Assembly: GCA_035652535.1 (NCBI GenBank)
Contig: DASRDP010000064.1
Coordinates: 1-41,603, forward strand
Reading direction: 5' to 3'
Source: Chloroflexota bacterium
GTDB lineage: Bacteria; Chloroflexota; UBA6077; SHYK01
Length of the DNA stretch: 41,603 nt
How positions within the stretch are numbered: the first letter of the stretch is position 1; the number at the start of each line of letters is the position of its first letter. The notes below the pieces were generated by a model. That model had not been told where the DNA came from, made no database searches, and saw only the letters and a list, made by a program, of their open reading frames with translations. Below are positions 25,002 to 33,118 of the stretch, piece after piece. The position numbers were made by a program, and so were the translations under genes.

Positions 25002-25610
25002 TTGGCGCAACTGGCAGCCGCACCGCCCACGCACGTCGAAGAGCACACAACCAGTACCGGCCTCAACAACCGCAAGGTGCTGATGTGGGCGTTCCTCGGC
25101 TCCGACTGCATGTTCTTTGGTTCCCTCATCATCGCTTTCCTCGTCTACCGAGGTAAATGGGTCGGGCACCCGAACCCCCAGGACGTCTTCGATATTCCCT
25201 ACACGTCGGTGAGCGCCTTTGCCCTTCTCATGAGTAGTCTCGCCATGGTGCTGGCGCTCGCAGCTATCCAGCGCGGCGACGTGCGACGATTGAAGATCTG
25301 GCTCTTGACGGTGGCTGGGCTCGGCCTGGTCTTCATCGGCGGGCAGATCTACGAGTTCACCAGCTTCGGCGCCGAAGGGCTCAACCTCGCCACCAATACC
25401 GGCGGCACGACGTTCTTCGTGCTGACCGGCTTTCATGGCACGCACGTCTCGCTGGGGATTGCCTGGCTGCTGTCGCTCTTCGTCCTCGCATCCCAGGGGA
25501 AGATCACGCAAGCGCGAAGTCTCGACGTCGAGATCGCCGGGCTTTACTGGCACTTCGTTGACATCGTCTGGATCATCATCTTCACCGTCGTCTATCTGAT
25601 TCCGGTGTGA
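25002..25610 (+). CDS. ctaE: Cytochrome c oxidase subunit III
   Basis: The 202-aa protein has five membrane helices and the family phrases VLMWAFLGSDCMFFGSLII, TFFVLTGFHGTHVSLGIAWL and YWHFVDIVWIIIFTVVYL. It lacks the first two helices of longer subunit III proteins; those appear to be attached to CtaD. The TTG at 25002 is the start, with AAAGGAGG 9 nt before it. Confidence 0.95.
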   Translation: MAQLAAAPPTHVEEHTTSTGLNNRKVLMWAFLGSDCMFFGSLIIAFLVYRGKWVGHPNPQDVFDIPYTSVSAFALLMSSLAMVLALAAIQRGDVRRLKIWLLTVAGLGLVFIGGQIYEFTSFGAEGLNLATNTGGTTFFVLTGFHGTHVSLGIAWLLSLFVLASQGKITQARSLDVEIAGLYWHFVDIVWIIIFTVVYLIPV

Positions 25611-25638
25611 GCCGGCACACGCTGATCTGGGAGGACGA

Positions 25639-25956
25639 ATGAGCGCGCACGCCGTTCCCCATACTGTCGAGCACCATCCGGGCGCGAAGGAATACATCGC
25701 CATCGGAACCGCGCTCACGGTTATCACCGCGCTTGAGGTCACCGTCTACTATGTGCACGCGGTCCGGCCGGTCCTCCCGCCGATCCTCATCGCGCTGTCC
25801 GCGTTGAAGTTCGCGCTCGTCGTGATGTTCTACATGCACTTAAAGTTCGACAATCGAATGTTCACGGGCATGTTCCTGTTTGGCCTTGCTACCGCTGCGT
25901 TTACCGCCATCGCATTCCTCGCCCTCTTCGGGTTCGTCCGCGTGGCTGGGGCCTAA
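25639..25956 (+). CDS. ctaF: Cytochrome c oxidase subunit IV
   Basis: The 105-aa protein has three membrane helices and matches bacterial subunit IV: KEYIAIGTALTVITALEVTV, LPPILIALSALKFALVVMFY and MHLKFDNRMFTGMFLFGLAT. It stabilises the oxidase but is not catalytic. It lies 28 nt after ctaE with GGGAGGACG before the ATG. Confidence 0.94.
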   Translation: MSAHAVPHTVEHHPGAKEYIAIGTALTVITALEVTVYYVHAVRPVLPPILIALSALKFALVVMFYMHLKFDNRMFTGMFLFGLATAAFTAIAFLALFGFVRVAGA

Positions 25957-25983
25957 GCGGTCAGAAATCCGAATCCCGCACGA

Positions 25984-26005
25984 CCGGTCACCCCTGGGCG
26001 ACCGG
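25984..26005 (+). other. Small intercistronic hairpin before ctaG
   Basis: CCGGTC (25984-25989) and GACCGG (26000-26005) form a 6-bp stem around a short loop, between the ctaF stop and ctaG start. It may lower or stabilise transcription into ctaG; the evidence is symmetry only. Confidence 0.35.
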
Positions 26006-26015
26006 CGACGTTCGC

Positions 26016-26825
26016 GTGTCGCCGATGTGGGATAAGATCGGCGCCGTCCTCGGCACGACCTGGGATCTTCACCCGACGCTGCTGGTCCTCATCGTGGGGC
26101 TCGCGGCCGTCTACGCCGCGGGCGTCGCGAACCGTCGACGGGTAGGGCGTCGCCTGCCCCCTCGCCAGGCGGCCGTGTTCGCGGCCGGGATCGTCTTGAT
26201 GGCGCTGACCCTCGGCTCGCCGCTGCACCATCTCGCGGACAGCGACCTCTTCAGCGCCCACATGGCTCAGCATCTGGTCCTCACGCTGTTCGTCCCGCCC
26301 TTGCTGTTGCTGGGCACGCCGGAGTGGCTGCTGATGCCGGTCGTGCGCCACCCGTTCCTGTCGCGCGTCGGCCATCACCGCGCGTACGCTATCGCCTGCT
26401 TCGTCATGTTCAACGTCCTCTTCGCGTACGCGCACCTGCCGATCATCTACGACACGCTCTTCGGGTTCGACCTGCTGCACCGCCTCACCCACATCGTCTT
26501 TCTCGTCACGGCCGTCGTGACGTGGCTGCCGCTCCTGAGCCCGGTCCCACGCGTGTTTCCACGCATCTCGCCGCCGGCGCAGATGCTCTATGCCTTTGCC
26601 CACAGTGTGCCGGGCGCACTCATCGGCTCGCTCCTGACGCTTGCTGACCGCGTTCTGTACACGCACTACGGGTCAGCGCCCGAGCGGTTCGGCGTCTCCC
26701 CGCTGGCGGACCAGCAAGTGGGTGGGCTGCTCATGTGGGTGGTGGGAGGAACGTACTGGCTCGTGATCCTCACGGTCGTGTTCTTCATCTGGGCGGATCG
26801 TGAGGAGCGCCACGCCTATGGTTGA
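26016..26825 (+). CDS. ctaG: Cytochrome c oxidase assembly membrane protein CtaG (caa3 type)
   Basis: The 269-aa multi-helix protein matches the caa3_CtaG family: SPLHHLADSDLFSAHMAQHLVLT with conserved His residues, FVPPLLLLGTPEWLL, LPIIYDTLFGFDLLHRLTHIVF and LLMWVVGGTYWLVI. It is needed for assembly of the caa3 oxidase in Bacillus. It closes the ctaCDEFG cluster. The GTG at 26016 and the ATG at 26025 are both possible starts. Confidence 0.92.
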   Translation: MSPMWDKIGAVLGTTWDLHPTLLVLIVGLAAVYAAGVANRRRVGRRLPPRQAAVFAAGIVLMALTLGSPLHHLADSDLFSAHMAQHLVLTLFVPPLLLLGTPEWLLMPVVRHPFLSRVGHHRAYAIACFVMFNVLFAYAHLPIIYDTLFGFDLLHRLTHIVFLVTAVVTWLPLLSPVPRVFPRISPPAQMLYAFAHSVPGALIGSLLTLADRVLYTHYGSAPERFGVSPLADQQVGGLLMWVVGGTYWLVILTVVFFIWADREERHAYG

Positions 26826-26829
26826 GGAC

Positions 26830-27063
26830 TCACGACCTCTCGGGGTTGCCGGCCGCGGCGGAGGCGATGAAGCCAGCGGCCGTGATGAGGACGACGAGGA
26901 TGAGGGCGACGACGGGTGTGGCGAAGTCGGCCAGACCTGGGGGCATGATGGCCTCGGCGTTGCTCTTCACAATATGGAGCATGACACCGATCAAGATAGC
27001 CACGACGGCGGCTGAGGGGAACACGACGAGCGGGATGAGAACGGCTGTCCGAACGCGCTCCAA
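26830..27063 (-). CDS. Small membrane protein with two helices
   Basis: The 77-aa product has two hydrophobic helices (TAVLIPLVVFPSAAVVAILIGV and TPVVALILVVLITAAGFIAS) linked by a short polar loop, and begins LERVRTAV. The TTG at 27063 is chosen because GGAGGAG lies just upstream; an in-frame TTG at 27147 has no such site. It converges on ctaG with a 4-bp gap. I do not recognise a named family. The plus-strand frame over it looks like its shadow. Confidence 0.6.
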   Translation of the reverse strand: MERVRTAVLIPLVVFPSAAVVAILIGVMLHIVKSNAEAIMPPGLADFATPVVALILVVLITAAGFIASAAAGNPERS

Positions 27064-27222
27064 CGGGCGCTCCTCCAAGTGGGTAAGGCGTTTCGTCGGC
27101 GGGGAGGGCCGTAGGCGATCTCGCGCTCCTCGCCGCGCTGCTGTCAATCATGCCTAGTTTAGCGGCTACGCCGCGGTCGTCGCCAGGCTCGGAGGGTCGA
27201 AAGGCTGCGCTCGGCGCAGGCT

Positions 27223-27230
27223 GATACAAT
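27223..27230 (+). promoter_or_regulatory. Extended -10 promoter candidate
   Basis: TGATACAAT matches an extended -10 (TGn followed by TACAAT at 27225-27230) 30 nt before the start of the small membrane protein gene. No good -35 is visible, as is normal for extended -10 promoters. Confidence 0.4.
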
Positions 27231-27259
27231 GGGGCTGAGCACAGGTTAGCCGGGGTCAC

Positions 27260-27547
27260 ATGGAAGGACGCGCCGCACTCTGGACGCTCGTTGGCATCTT
27301 CGTCGTCTTCAAGATCGCGACGACCGTGATGATCATTCTCGCCGCGCCCGAAGCCGCGGCCGCAATCGTCGGGTTCTTCATTGCGTTCCATTGGCCCTTC
27401 ATTCTCGGCGGGATCATCTTCGGCTTGGCGCCCGCGATGTTCTGGATACGCCTCGTGCGCGTGCGGGCCAAGCGCGCCCGGCTCCAGGCCGCGGAGTGGC
27501 GCGTCGATCCGGCCGCCCCGACGTGGGTCGTGCAGCGGTTCGATTGA
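27260..27547 (+). CDS. Small membrane protein with two helices
   Basis: The 95-aa protein has two membrane helices (LWTLVGIFVVFKIATTVMII and HWPFILGGIIFGLAPAMFWI), then a basic cytoplasmic tail (RVRAKRARLQAAEWRVD). No family recognised. It sits between the oxidase and cytochrome c maturation clusters, so a part in respiratory chain assembly is possible but unproven. Confidence 0.65.
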   Translation: MEGRAALWTLVGIFVVFKIATTVMIILAAPEAAAAIVGFFIAFHWPFILGGIIFGLAPAMFWIRLVRVRAKRARLQAAEWRVDPAAPTWVVQRFD

Positions 27548-27661
27548 TTCGGTTCGTTTGACTTTCACGACCGCGCACATTTAGACTTTTTCTGGCGGAT
27601 GCGCGGGCCGCATCCCGGCGTAGATATTCACATGGGCTGCTATCGACGAGGAGGAAGGTCT

Positions 27662-28081
27662 GTGAAGCTTGGGGGTATCGCGCTCCTGATCATCGTGCTC
27701 GCCTTTTCCCTGGGCGCATGTCGAAACACCGGTGGCGGTGGTGGTGGCGGGACCTCGAGCGGCGGCAATCCCGACAACGGGAAAGCCCTCTTCTCTTCCA
27801 AAGGTTGCCCGACGTGCCACACGCTGAAATCGGTCCAGGGTGCCAATGGGACGATCGGTCCCGATCTGGATGGGATCGGGACCCGAGCTGGCGGAGCAGG
27901 GCATGAGGGCGCAAAGCCCCCGGAGACGCCCGAGCAGTACATCGACGAGTCGATCAAGGATCCGGGAGCCTTCGTCGTCTCCGGGTTCCCGCCTCCAAAT
28001 CAGGGCGGCATGGTGCTCCCCGTACCGGTGAACGATGCCGAGCGCCGCGACCTCGTCGCCTTTCTCCTGACGCAGAAGTAG
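27662..28081 (+). CDS. Lipoprotein cytochrome c
   Basis: The 139-aa precursor has a lipoprotein signal (LLIIVLAFSLGAC, Cys20), a Gly-rich linker and one class I cytochrome c fold with CPTCH (Cys49, Cys52, His53). A Met in NQGGMVLPVPV is the likely sixth ligand. Phrases such as GTIGPDLDGIGTRA fit membrane-tethered electron carriers. GAGGAGGAAG precedes the GTG at 27662, which I prefer to the in-frame upstream starts. It is followed by ccmE and probably carries electrons to the caa3 oxidase. Confidence 0.9.
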   Translation: MKLGGIALLIIVLAFSLGACRNTGGGGGGGTSSGGNPDNGKALFSSKGCPTCHTLKSVQGANGTIGPDLDGIGTRAGGAGHEGAKPPETPEQYIDESIKDPGAFVVSGFPPPNQGGMVLPVPVNDAERRDLVAFLLTQK

Positions 28082-28133
28082 CTGTGAGCCAGCCCATCCA
28101 GTCACCGAGCTGGCTCGCCGAAAAATCGCGACC

Positions 28134-28571
28134 ATGACCGCGGTGGCGGCGCCGCGCACGGGGGCCCCGGAGCATCGTTCCCGGTTCGTGCGGGCGCAGG
28201 TCCTGATACCGGCGCTCGTCGTGATCGTCGCGGCCGGGTACCTGCTCGTGACGGCGGTTCGCACGACCGCGGTCTACTATCTGACCGTCGGCGAGCTGAA
28301 GGCCGCGGGATCCAGCATCTACGATCAGCCCGTCCGCGTCGCTGGAAACGTGGTTCCTGGCTCAATCCAGCGGGACCCAACCTCCTTCGAGACTCGATTC
28401 CAGGCATCGGACGCGTCGGGCGTCCTGCCCGTGAGCTACCACGGCGTGCTTCCCGATATCTTCGGGGACGGAATCGAGGTTGTCGTAGAGGGGAAGTACG
28501 AACCGGACGGCACGTTCGTGGCGGGGACGCTTCTCGCCAAGTGCCCATCGAAGTTCGAGGGCGCCACCTAG
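28134..28571 (+). CDS. ccmE: Cytochrome c maturation heme chaperone CcmE (cysteine variant)
   Basis: The 145-aa protein has one N-terminal membrane helix (VLIPALVVIVAAGYLLVTAV) and an OB-fold domain (YDQPVRVAGNVVPGSI, FQASDASGVLPVSYHGVLPDIF, VVVEGKYEPDGTFVAGTLLAK). In E. coli CcmE the heme binds His130 covalently, within a HxxxY motif. Here the matching site is Cys137 in LAKCPSKF, with Phe141 in the Tyr position. Cysteine-type CcmE (CxxxY) is known from some bacteria and archaea; the Phe is a further change. It heads ccmABCD. Confidence 0.93.
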   Translation: MTAVAAPRTGAPEHRSRFVRAQVLIPALVVIVAAGYLLVTAVRTTAVYYLTVGELKAAGSSIYDQPVRVAGNVVPGSIQRDPTSFETRFQASDASGVLPVSYHGVLPDIFGDGIEVVVEGKYEPDGTFVAGTLLAKCPSKFEGAT

Positions 28572-28616
28572 CGCCGAACCGAACGAAGGATTCAGCCACT
28601 GCGTAAACTAGAGGCG

Positions 28617-29423
28617 ATGGAACGCCCTTCGCCGATGCTGCCCACCGCGCCGTGCCCCGATGGCGCCGAGCGTGAAGAGCCCGCGCTTCGCCCGGCTCTG
28701 GAGGCGGCCGGTCTCGTCCGACGGTACGGGTCCACGGTGGCGCTGCGCGGGGTCGGCCTGGTCGTCCGACGTGGCGAAGCGGTCGCGCTTCTCGGCCCGA
28801 ACGGCGCGGGAAAGACGACCCTCTTGCGCGTCCTGGCCACGCTGGCGCGGCCCTCGGCCGGGTCGATCGTCGTCGATGGGGTGGACGCTCTCCGCCACGC
28901 GTCGGTGGCGCGCCGACTGGTCGGGCTCGTCGCACACCAGACGTTCCTCTATGGCGAGCTGACCGCGCGGGAGAACCTTCGCTTCTACGGGCGCCTGTAT
29001 GGACTCCACGATCTCGACGCTTGCGTCGCGCGCGCTCTCGACGTCATGGAGATCGCCCAGCGCGCCGACGCGCCGATTCGCACCCTGTCGCGCGGCATGC
29101 AGCAGCGCGTCGCGGTGGCCCGCGCGACCCTCCATGAGCCGCTCGTCCTGCTGTTGGACGAGCCTGAGACGGGTCTCGACGACGCATCCCAGGAGCGGCT
29201 GGCTCGGCTCATCGCGCGCTGGGCGCACGGAGGCGGCGCGGTTCTCGTGGCGAGTCATCGCCTCGAGTGGGTTTCCGGTCTCGCGGACCATGCCGTCGTG
29301 CTGCGCGAGGGGCGAGTCGCCGCCACCCTGGGTCCGAGACAAAACGGATCGCTTGACCTCGCGCGCGCCTACCACGAGGCAATCTCAGGGCAGGGCGTCG
29401 CCGCGATGGTGGCGAGCCCGTGA
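28617..29423 (+). CDS. ccmA: Cytochrome c maturation ABC ATPase CcmA
   Basis: The 268-aa ATPase has Walker A GPNGAGKTT, signature LSRGMQQRVAVARA and Walker B LLLLDEPETGLDD. With CcmB it forms the transporter-like complex that releases holo-CcmE. About 25 extra N-terminal residues precede the fold. The gene overlaps ccmB by 4 nt (GTGA), so the two are translationally coupled. Confidence 0.93.
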   Translation: MERPSPMLPTAPCPDGAEREEPALRPALEAAGLVRRYGSTVALRGVGLVVRRGEAVALLGPNGAGKTTLLRVLATLARPSAGSIVVDGVDALRHASVARRLVGLVAHQTFLYGELTARENLRFYGRLYGLHDLDACVARALDVMEIAQRADAPIRTLSRGMQQRVAVARATLHEPLVLLLDEPETGLDDASQERLARLIARWAHGGGAVLVASHRLEWVSGLADHAVVLREGRVAATLGPRQNGSLDLARAYHEAISGQGVAAMVASP

Positions 29424-30121
29424 CCGGCGCGTTGACCGCGGACCTGGGCTGGCGGGCGTACGCGCGGCAGCTCTACGCTCTCATGGCCAAGGATGTGATC
29501 GTCGAGCGACGAACGAAAGACGCGATCACCGCGATGCTCGTCTTTTCGCTCTTGGTGCTCGTGACGTTCAACTTCGCCCTCGATCTCCGGGCCGAGATCA
29601 TGCCGGCCGTGGGGCCGGGCGTGCTCTGGACCGCCGTCGTGTTGGGCAGCACCCTGGGCCTCGGCCGAACCTTCGCCGTGGAGCGCGACCAGGGGACCCT
29701 GGACGGCCTGCTCATGGCGCCGGTGGATCGGAGCGCGCTGTATTTTGCGAAGCTACTGGCCAATATGCTGTTGATGGCGGCGGTGCTGCTCGTCAGCGTG
29801 CCCGTTTACGCCGCGCTCTTCAACGTGGCCGTGCGACCGCTGCCGCTCCTCGCCATCGTGGTGCTCGGCATCGTGGGGTTCGCCGCGGTGGGCACGCTCT
29901 TTTCAGCCATGGCCGCTCACACGCGAGCACGCGAGGTTATGCTTCCGATCCTGCTCTTTCCTGTGACCGTCCCGATCCTCATCGGTGTGGTGCAGGCCAC
30001 CGGACTCGCCCTCGGCAACCCCGCTGCGCGCGATATGCCGTGGCTCAGCCTGCTGCTCGGGTTCGACGCGATGTACGTTTCGCTCGGAGCCGTCACCTTC
30101 GAGCACGCGTTGGAGGAATAG
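29420..30121 (+). CDS. ccmB: Cytochrome c maturation membrane protein CcmB
   Basis: The 233-aa protein has six predicted membrane helices and the CcmB pattern: LMAKDVIVERRTKDAITAML, GRTFAVERDQGTLDGLLMAP, VDRSALYFAKLLANML, FAAVGTLFSAMAAHTRAREV and MLPILLFPVTVPILIG. It pairs with CcmA in the heme-handling complex. The stop at 30121 directly precedes the ccmC ATG. Confidence 0.94.
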   Translation: MTGALTADLGWRAYARQLYALMAKDVIVERRTKDAITAMLVFSLLVLVTFNFALDLRAEIMPAVGPGVLWTAVVLGSTLGLGRTFAVERDQGTLDGLLMAPVDRSALYFAKLLANMLLMAAVLLVSVPVYAALFNVAVRPLPLLAIVVLGIVGFAAVGTLFSAMAAHTRAREVMLPILLFPVTVPILIGVVQATGLALGNPAARDMPWLSLLLGFDAMYVSLGAVTFEHALEE

Positions 30122-30820
30122 ATGCTGACGAGCGCAGGAGCGCGCCGCGCTTTGGTGTGGATAGCGGCGATCGCATCGGCCGTCTCCGCGGCCATGATCG
30201 TCTTCTACGTCCCGAACGATCGAGTCCAGGGGGTCGTCCAGCGCATTTTCTACTTCCATCTCGCCCTGGCTTGGGTCGCGTACCTCGCCTTTTTCCTCGT
30301 GCTGGTGGCCAGTGTCGTCTACCTCGTGAGCCGCGACTTGCGCTGGGACGCGTTCGCTCGCGCCTCGGCCGAGCTGGGCGTGCTCTTCACGACGCTCGTG
30401 CTCATCGTCGGCTCGCTGTGGGGAAAGCCCATCTGGAACACGTGGTGGACCTGGGACCCGAGGCTGACGACGACCCTCGTTCTGTGGTTCATCTACGTCG
30501 CGTACCTCATGCTCCGCGCCTACACGCCCGACGTGGAGCGGGGCGCGCGATTCGGCGCGATCCTCGGGATCGTCGGGTTCGTGGACGTCCCCATTGTCCA
30601 CTTCTCCGTTCAGTGGTGGCGCTCGCTCCACCCGGACCCCGTCTTCGCGCGGTCGGACCCGCAGCTCCCGACGCCCATGATCGTGACCCTGCTGGTCACC
30701 ATCGCGGCCATGACCCTCGTCTTCTGTGCCCTCCTGACGTACCGGACGATGCTGGAGCGCATGCGCGATGACAACCGCGCGCTCGAAGACGACGAGGTCG
30801 GGGAGCGCGTCTATGCCTGA
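30122..30820 (+). CDS. ccmC: Cytochrome c maturation heme handling protein CcmC
   Basis: The 232-aa protein has six membrane helices and the tryptophan-rich WWD motif (IWNTWWTWDPRLTTTLVLW). Conserved heme-binding histidines lie in FYFHLALAW and VHFSVQWW. It delivers heme to CcmE at the outer side of the membrane. It follows ccmB with no spacer, and ccmD overlaps its end. Confidence 0.95.
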   Translation: MLTSAGARRALVWIAAIASAVSAAMIVFYVPNDRVQGVVQRIFYFHLALAWVAYLAFFLVLVASVVYLVSRDLRWDAFARASAELGVLFTTLVLIVGSLWGKPIWNTWWTWDPRLTTTLVLWFIYVAYLMLRAYTPDVERGARFGAILGIVGFVDVPIVHFSVQWWRSLHPDPVFARSDPQLPTPMIVTLLVTIAAMTLVFCALLTYRTMLERMRDDNRALEDDEVGERVYA

Positions 30821-31022
30821 GGCGGTCGACCCTATGGCGAGCGTTGGGTACCTGATCGCCGCGGGCGCGGCGACGGTCGTGGGCATCGGCGGCTACGCGC
30901 TGTTGCTGTGGCGCTGGATCCGGGAGGCGAGGGTTCGAAGGGCGCGACTCCAGGCGCCCGCGGCGCCCGGCCCGGCGCCGGTCGGGCCTCAGCCACGCGC
31001 CGAGGCGTCCAGGCTTTCGTAG
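30813..31022 (+). CDS. ccmD: CcmD-like small membrane protein
   Basis: The 69-aa product has one membrane helix (VGYLIAAGAATVVGIGGYAL) followed by LLWRWIREARVRRARL, the CcmD arrangement of a helix and a basic tail. CcmD is needed to release holo-CcmE from CcmABC. Its ATG overlaps the end of ccmC by 8 nt. The 3' end overlaps the convergent HIT-Nudix gene by 34 nt. No ccmF, ccmG or ccmH follows in the window. Confidence 0.8.
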   Translation: MPEAVDPMASVGYLIAAGAATVVGIGGYALLLWRWIREARVRRARLQAPAAPGPAPVGPQPRAEASRLS

Positions 31023-31996
31023 ACGTCGCCGACCCACGGCATGCATCGATAGGCGGGAATCATCCGCGGCTCGACCCAGGCCAGCTCGTCGTGCTCCCAG
31101 TTGAGGTGCGGCTCACCATCGAGCACGCGAAAGAGAAACGGATGGACGCGCCACCGGATCCTGCGAAACGCGTCCGGAATCACGAACGCCTCTCCCGCCG
31201 ACCGCAGAGCGAGCTGTTCCCGCGACAATCCCGTCTCCTCGCCGATCTCGGTGAGGGCGTGGTCCAGCGGGTCCGCGCCGAGGGGGAGGTAGCCCGCCAC
31301 GACGTGCCAGCGGCCTGGCGCGCTATCCACCCGGGCGCTGCGCTTGAACAGGGCGAGCCGACCATCGCGCTCGAGGAAGCACGCGACGACGTCGGCCGCG
31401 GCGCCGTTGGTCTCGGACTGAAAATGTTGCCATTCGGAGCGCAGACGCCGGGCCGCGCGCTCTCCGGAATCGGAGGCGGGCGCCGGAGAGCCGGCGCGCC
31501 GCGCGTCGGCGGCCAGGCGCACGAGGTGGCCGGGCTCGTCGCGATCGGGAGGGAAGATCGATGCGCCATCGTCGCAGGCGTAGTAGAGGTACGGACCCCG
31601 CTCGGCGAACCAACGTCGGAGCGCCGGCCACCCGTCTGTGTCGTTGCGCTCCCGTCCATGCGCCAGAGTGTCGCGAAAGTCCGGCACATTGGGGATGAGG
31701 TGCAGGTGAGCGTGAGGAACGGTCTGCGCGACCGACCCGTGCTCCAGGATCGTGGTCGGACCGTATCGGTCCGCGAGAAAGGACCGCGTCGCTGCGATGA
31801 GCCCCTCCAGCTCGCTATCGTAGGGGATGGGGAGCGCGGCCACGCAGGGGAGGTGGTCGCGTGTGACGATGAGGAGATGCCCGTCGGCGATGGGGTGGAG
31901 GTCGGCCAGGAGCGAGAGGTGCTGCGTCTGCGTCACCGTCTGCGGCTCGATCTGATCGGGGTCGCAGAAAGGGCAGCGGGCGTCACTTCCGCTCAT
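30989..31996 (-). CDS. HIT domain fused to Nudix hydrolase domain
   Basis: The 335-aa protein joins two nucleotide hydrolase folds. The N-terminal HIT domain has the Cys pair CPFC (8-11) and the triad His95-x-His97-x-His99 in PHAHLHLIP. The C-terminal Nudix domain (about 190-320) has a box at 235-257, GYLPLGADPLDH and then TEIGEETGL. It keeps the glutamates of REUxEExGU but carries Ala where the first Glu is usual and Thr for Arg. Both families include dinucleoside polyphosphate hydrolases, so an Ap4A-like role is plausible. ATG at 31996 overlaps the rlmN stop by 4 nt. Confidence 0.9.
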   Translation of the reverse strand: MSGSDARCPFCDPDQIEPQTVTQTQHLSLLADLHPIADGHLLIVTRDHLPCVAALPIPYDSELEGLIAATRSFLADRYGPTTILEHGSVAQTVPHAHLHLIPNVPDFRDTLAHGRERNDTDGWPALRRWFAERGPYLYYACDDGASIFPPDRDEPGHLVRLAADARRAGSPAPASDSGERAARRLRSEWQHFQSETNGAAADVVACFLERDGRLALFKRSARVDSAPGRWHVVAGYLPLGADPLDHALTEIGEETGLSREQLALRSAGEAFVIPDAFRRIRWRVHPFLFRVLDGEPHLNWEHDELAWVEPRMIPAYRCMPWVGDVYESLDASARG

Positions 31997-33090
31997 GCCT
32001 TCTCCCTGCCCACCGAGAGGGTGGCCGGTCGCACAGGTTGTTTCGGGCGCAGTCGAAGGTTCTCGGCTTTGAGCTGCCCGCACGCGGCCGCGATGTCTCG
32101 TCCGCGGCTGGCCCGAATGGTGCACGGCACGCCGCCATCGCGCACGCGCTGGGCGAATGTGCGAATGCGCGCCGGGGCGCTGGACGTGAAGCCGGACGCC
32201 GTCTGGTTATAGGGAATGAGGTTCACGTGGGCGGCGCGCCCCGCGAGGAGGTCTGCGAGCAGCCGGGCATGCTCGTCGGCGTCGTTGACGCCGTCCAACA
32301 TCACGTACTCGAAGCTAACGCGCCGTCCGGACGCGCGCGCGTACCGGCTTGCCGCCGCCACGAGGTCGGCGATCGGAAAGCGCCGGTTGATGGGCATGAG
32401 GGCGCTGCGAAGCTCGTCCGTCGGCGCATGGAGCGACACGGCGAGCCGCGCGCCGAGGTTTGCCTCGGCCAGGAGGTCGATCTCGGGGACGAGCCCACTC
32501 GTCGAGACAGTGACGCGGCGAGGACTGAAGCCGAGCCCCAGCGGATCCGCGAGGGCGCGAATCGCCTGCACCACCGAGTGGAGATTGGCCAGGGGCTCAC
32601 CCATGCCCATGAAGACGACGTTGTCGACCGCGCGGCCCGAGTCCGAATTCGCGCGATAGACCTGTTCGAGGATCTCCCCCGGGGTGAGATCGCGAGCGAA
32701 TCCCATCTGCCCGGTCGCGCAAAATCGGCAGGCGAACGCGCACCCGGCCTGACTGGAGACGCAGATGGTGGTGCGCGGTGCGGCGCCCGGCACGGTGGAG
32801 GAGGGAATCGCGACGGTCTCGATTGTTTGTCCGTCCGCCGCCTGGAAGAGCCACTTCACCGTCCCGTCGGCCGATGTGCTACGGGCCGCCTCAGAGAGCG
32901 CGGCGAGCCGGAAGCGTTCGGCCAGGTGCGCGCGGAGCCGGGCGGGGAGCTCCGTGAGGTCGTCCCATGACGCAATGCGCCGAGCATGCGCCGCGTGGAA
33001 AAGCTGCCGCGCCCGGTACGGCTCGGCGCCCGCGCAGGCCAGATCGTCGACGAGCTCGGCGCGGGTGCGGTCCGTGACCGCGGGGGCCAC
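31993..33090 (-). CDS. rlmN: Dual-specificity 23S rRNA/tRNA adenine-2 methyltransferase RlmN
   Basis: The 365-aa radical SAM enzyme methylates A2503 of 23S rRNA and A37 of some tRNAs. The iron-sulfur motif is Cys117-x3-Cys121-x2-Cys124 (CAFACRFCATGQ). The methyl-carrying Cys337 lies in RGRDIAAACGQL, and Cys110 in TICVSSQ matches the catalytic second Cys. Other marks are VVFMGMGEPLAN and VNLIPYNQ. The GTG at 33090 is chosen because GGGAG precedes it and the length fits the family. The frame is open far upstream into the hydrolase gene. The HIT-Nudix gene is coupled to it. Confidence 0.95.
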   Translation of the reverse strand: MAPAVTDRTRAELVDDLACAGAEPYRARQLFHAAHARRIASWDDLTELPARLRAHLAERFRLAALSEAARSTSADGTVKWLFQAADGQTIETVAIPSSTVPGAAPRTTICVSSQAGCAFACRFCATGQMGFARDLTPGEILEQVYRANSDSGRAVDNVVFMGMGEPLANLHSVVQAIRALADPLGLGFSPRRVTVSTSGLVPEIDLLAEANLGARLAVSLHAPTDELRSALMPINRRFPIADLVAAASRYARASGRRVSFEYVMLDGVNDADEHARLLADLLAGRAAHVNLIPYNQTASGFTSSAPARIRTFAQRVRDGGVPCTIRASRGRDIAAACGQLKAENLRLRPKQPVRPATLSVGREKA

Positions 33091-33118
33091 GGTCCCGCTC
33101 CCGGTGCGCCGAGCCGCT

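Noticed and set aside
26822-27157. Plus-strand frame of 111 codons after ctaG
   Set aside because: The minus strand encodes two clean hydrophobic helices with a strong ribosome-binding site; the plus frame looks like its shadow.
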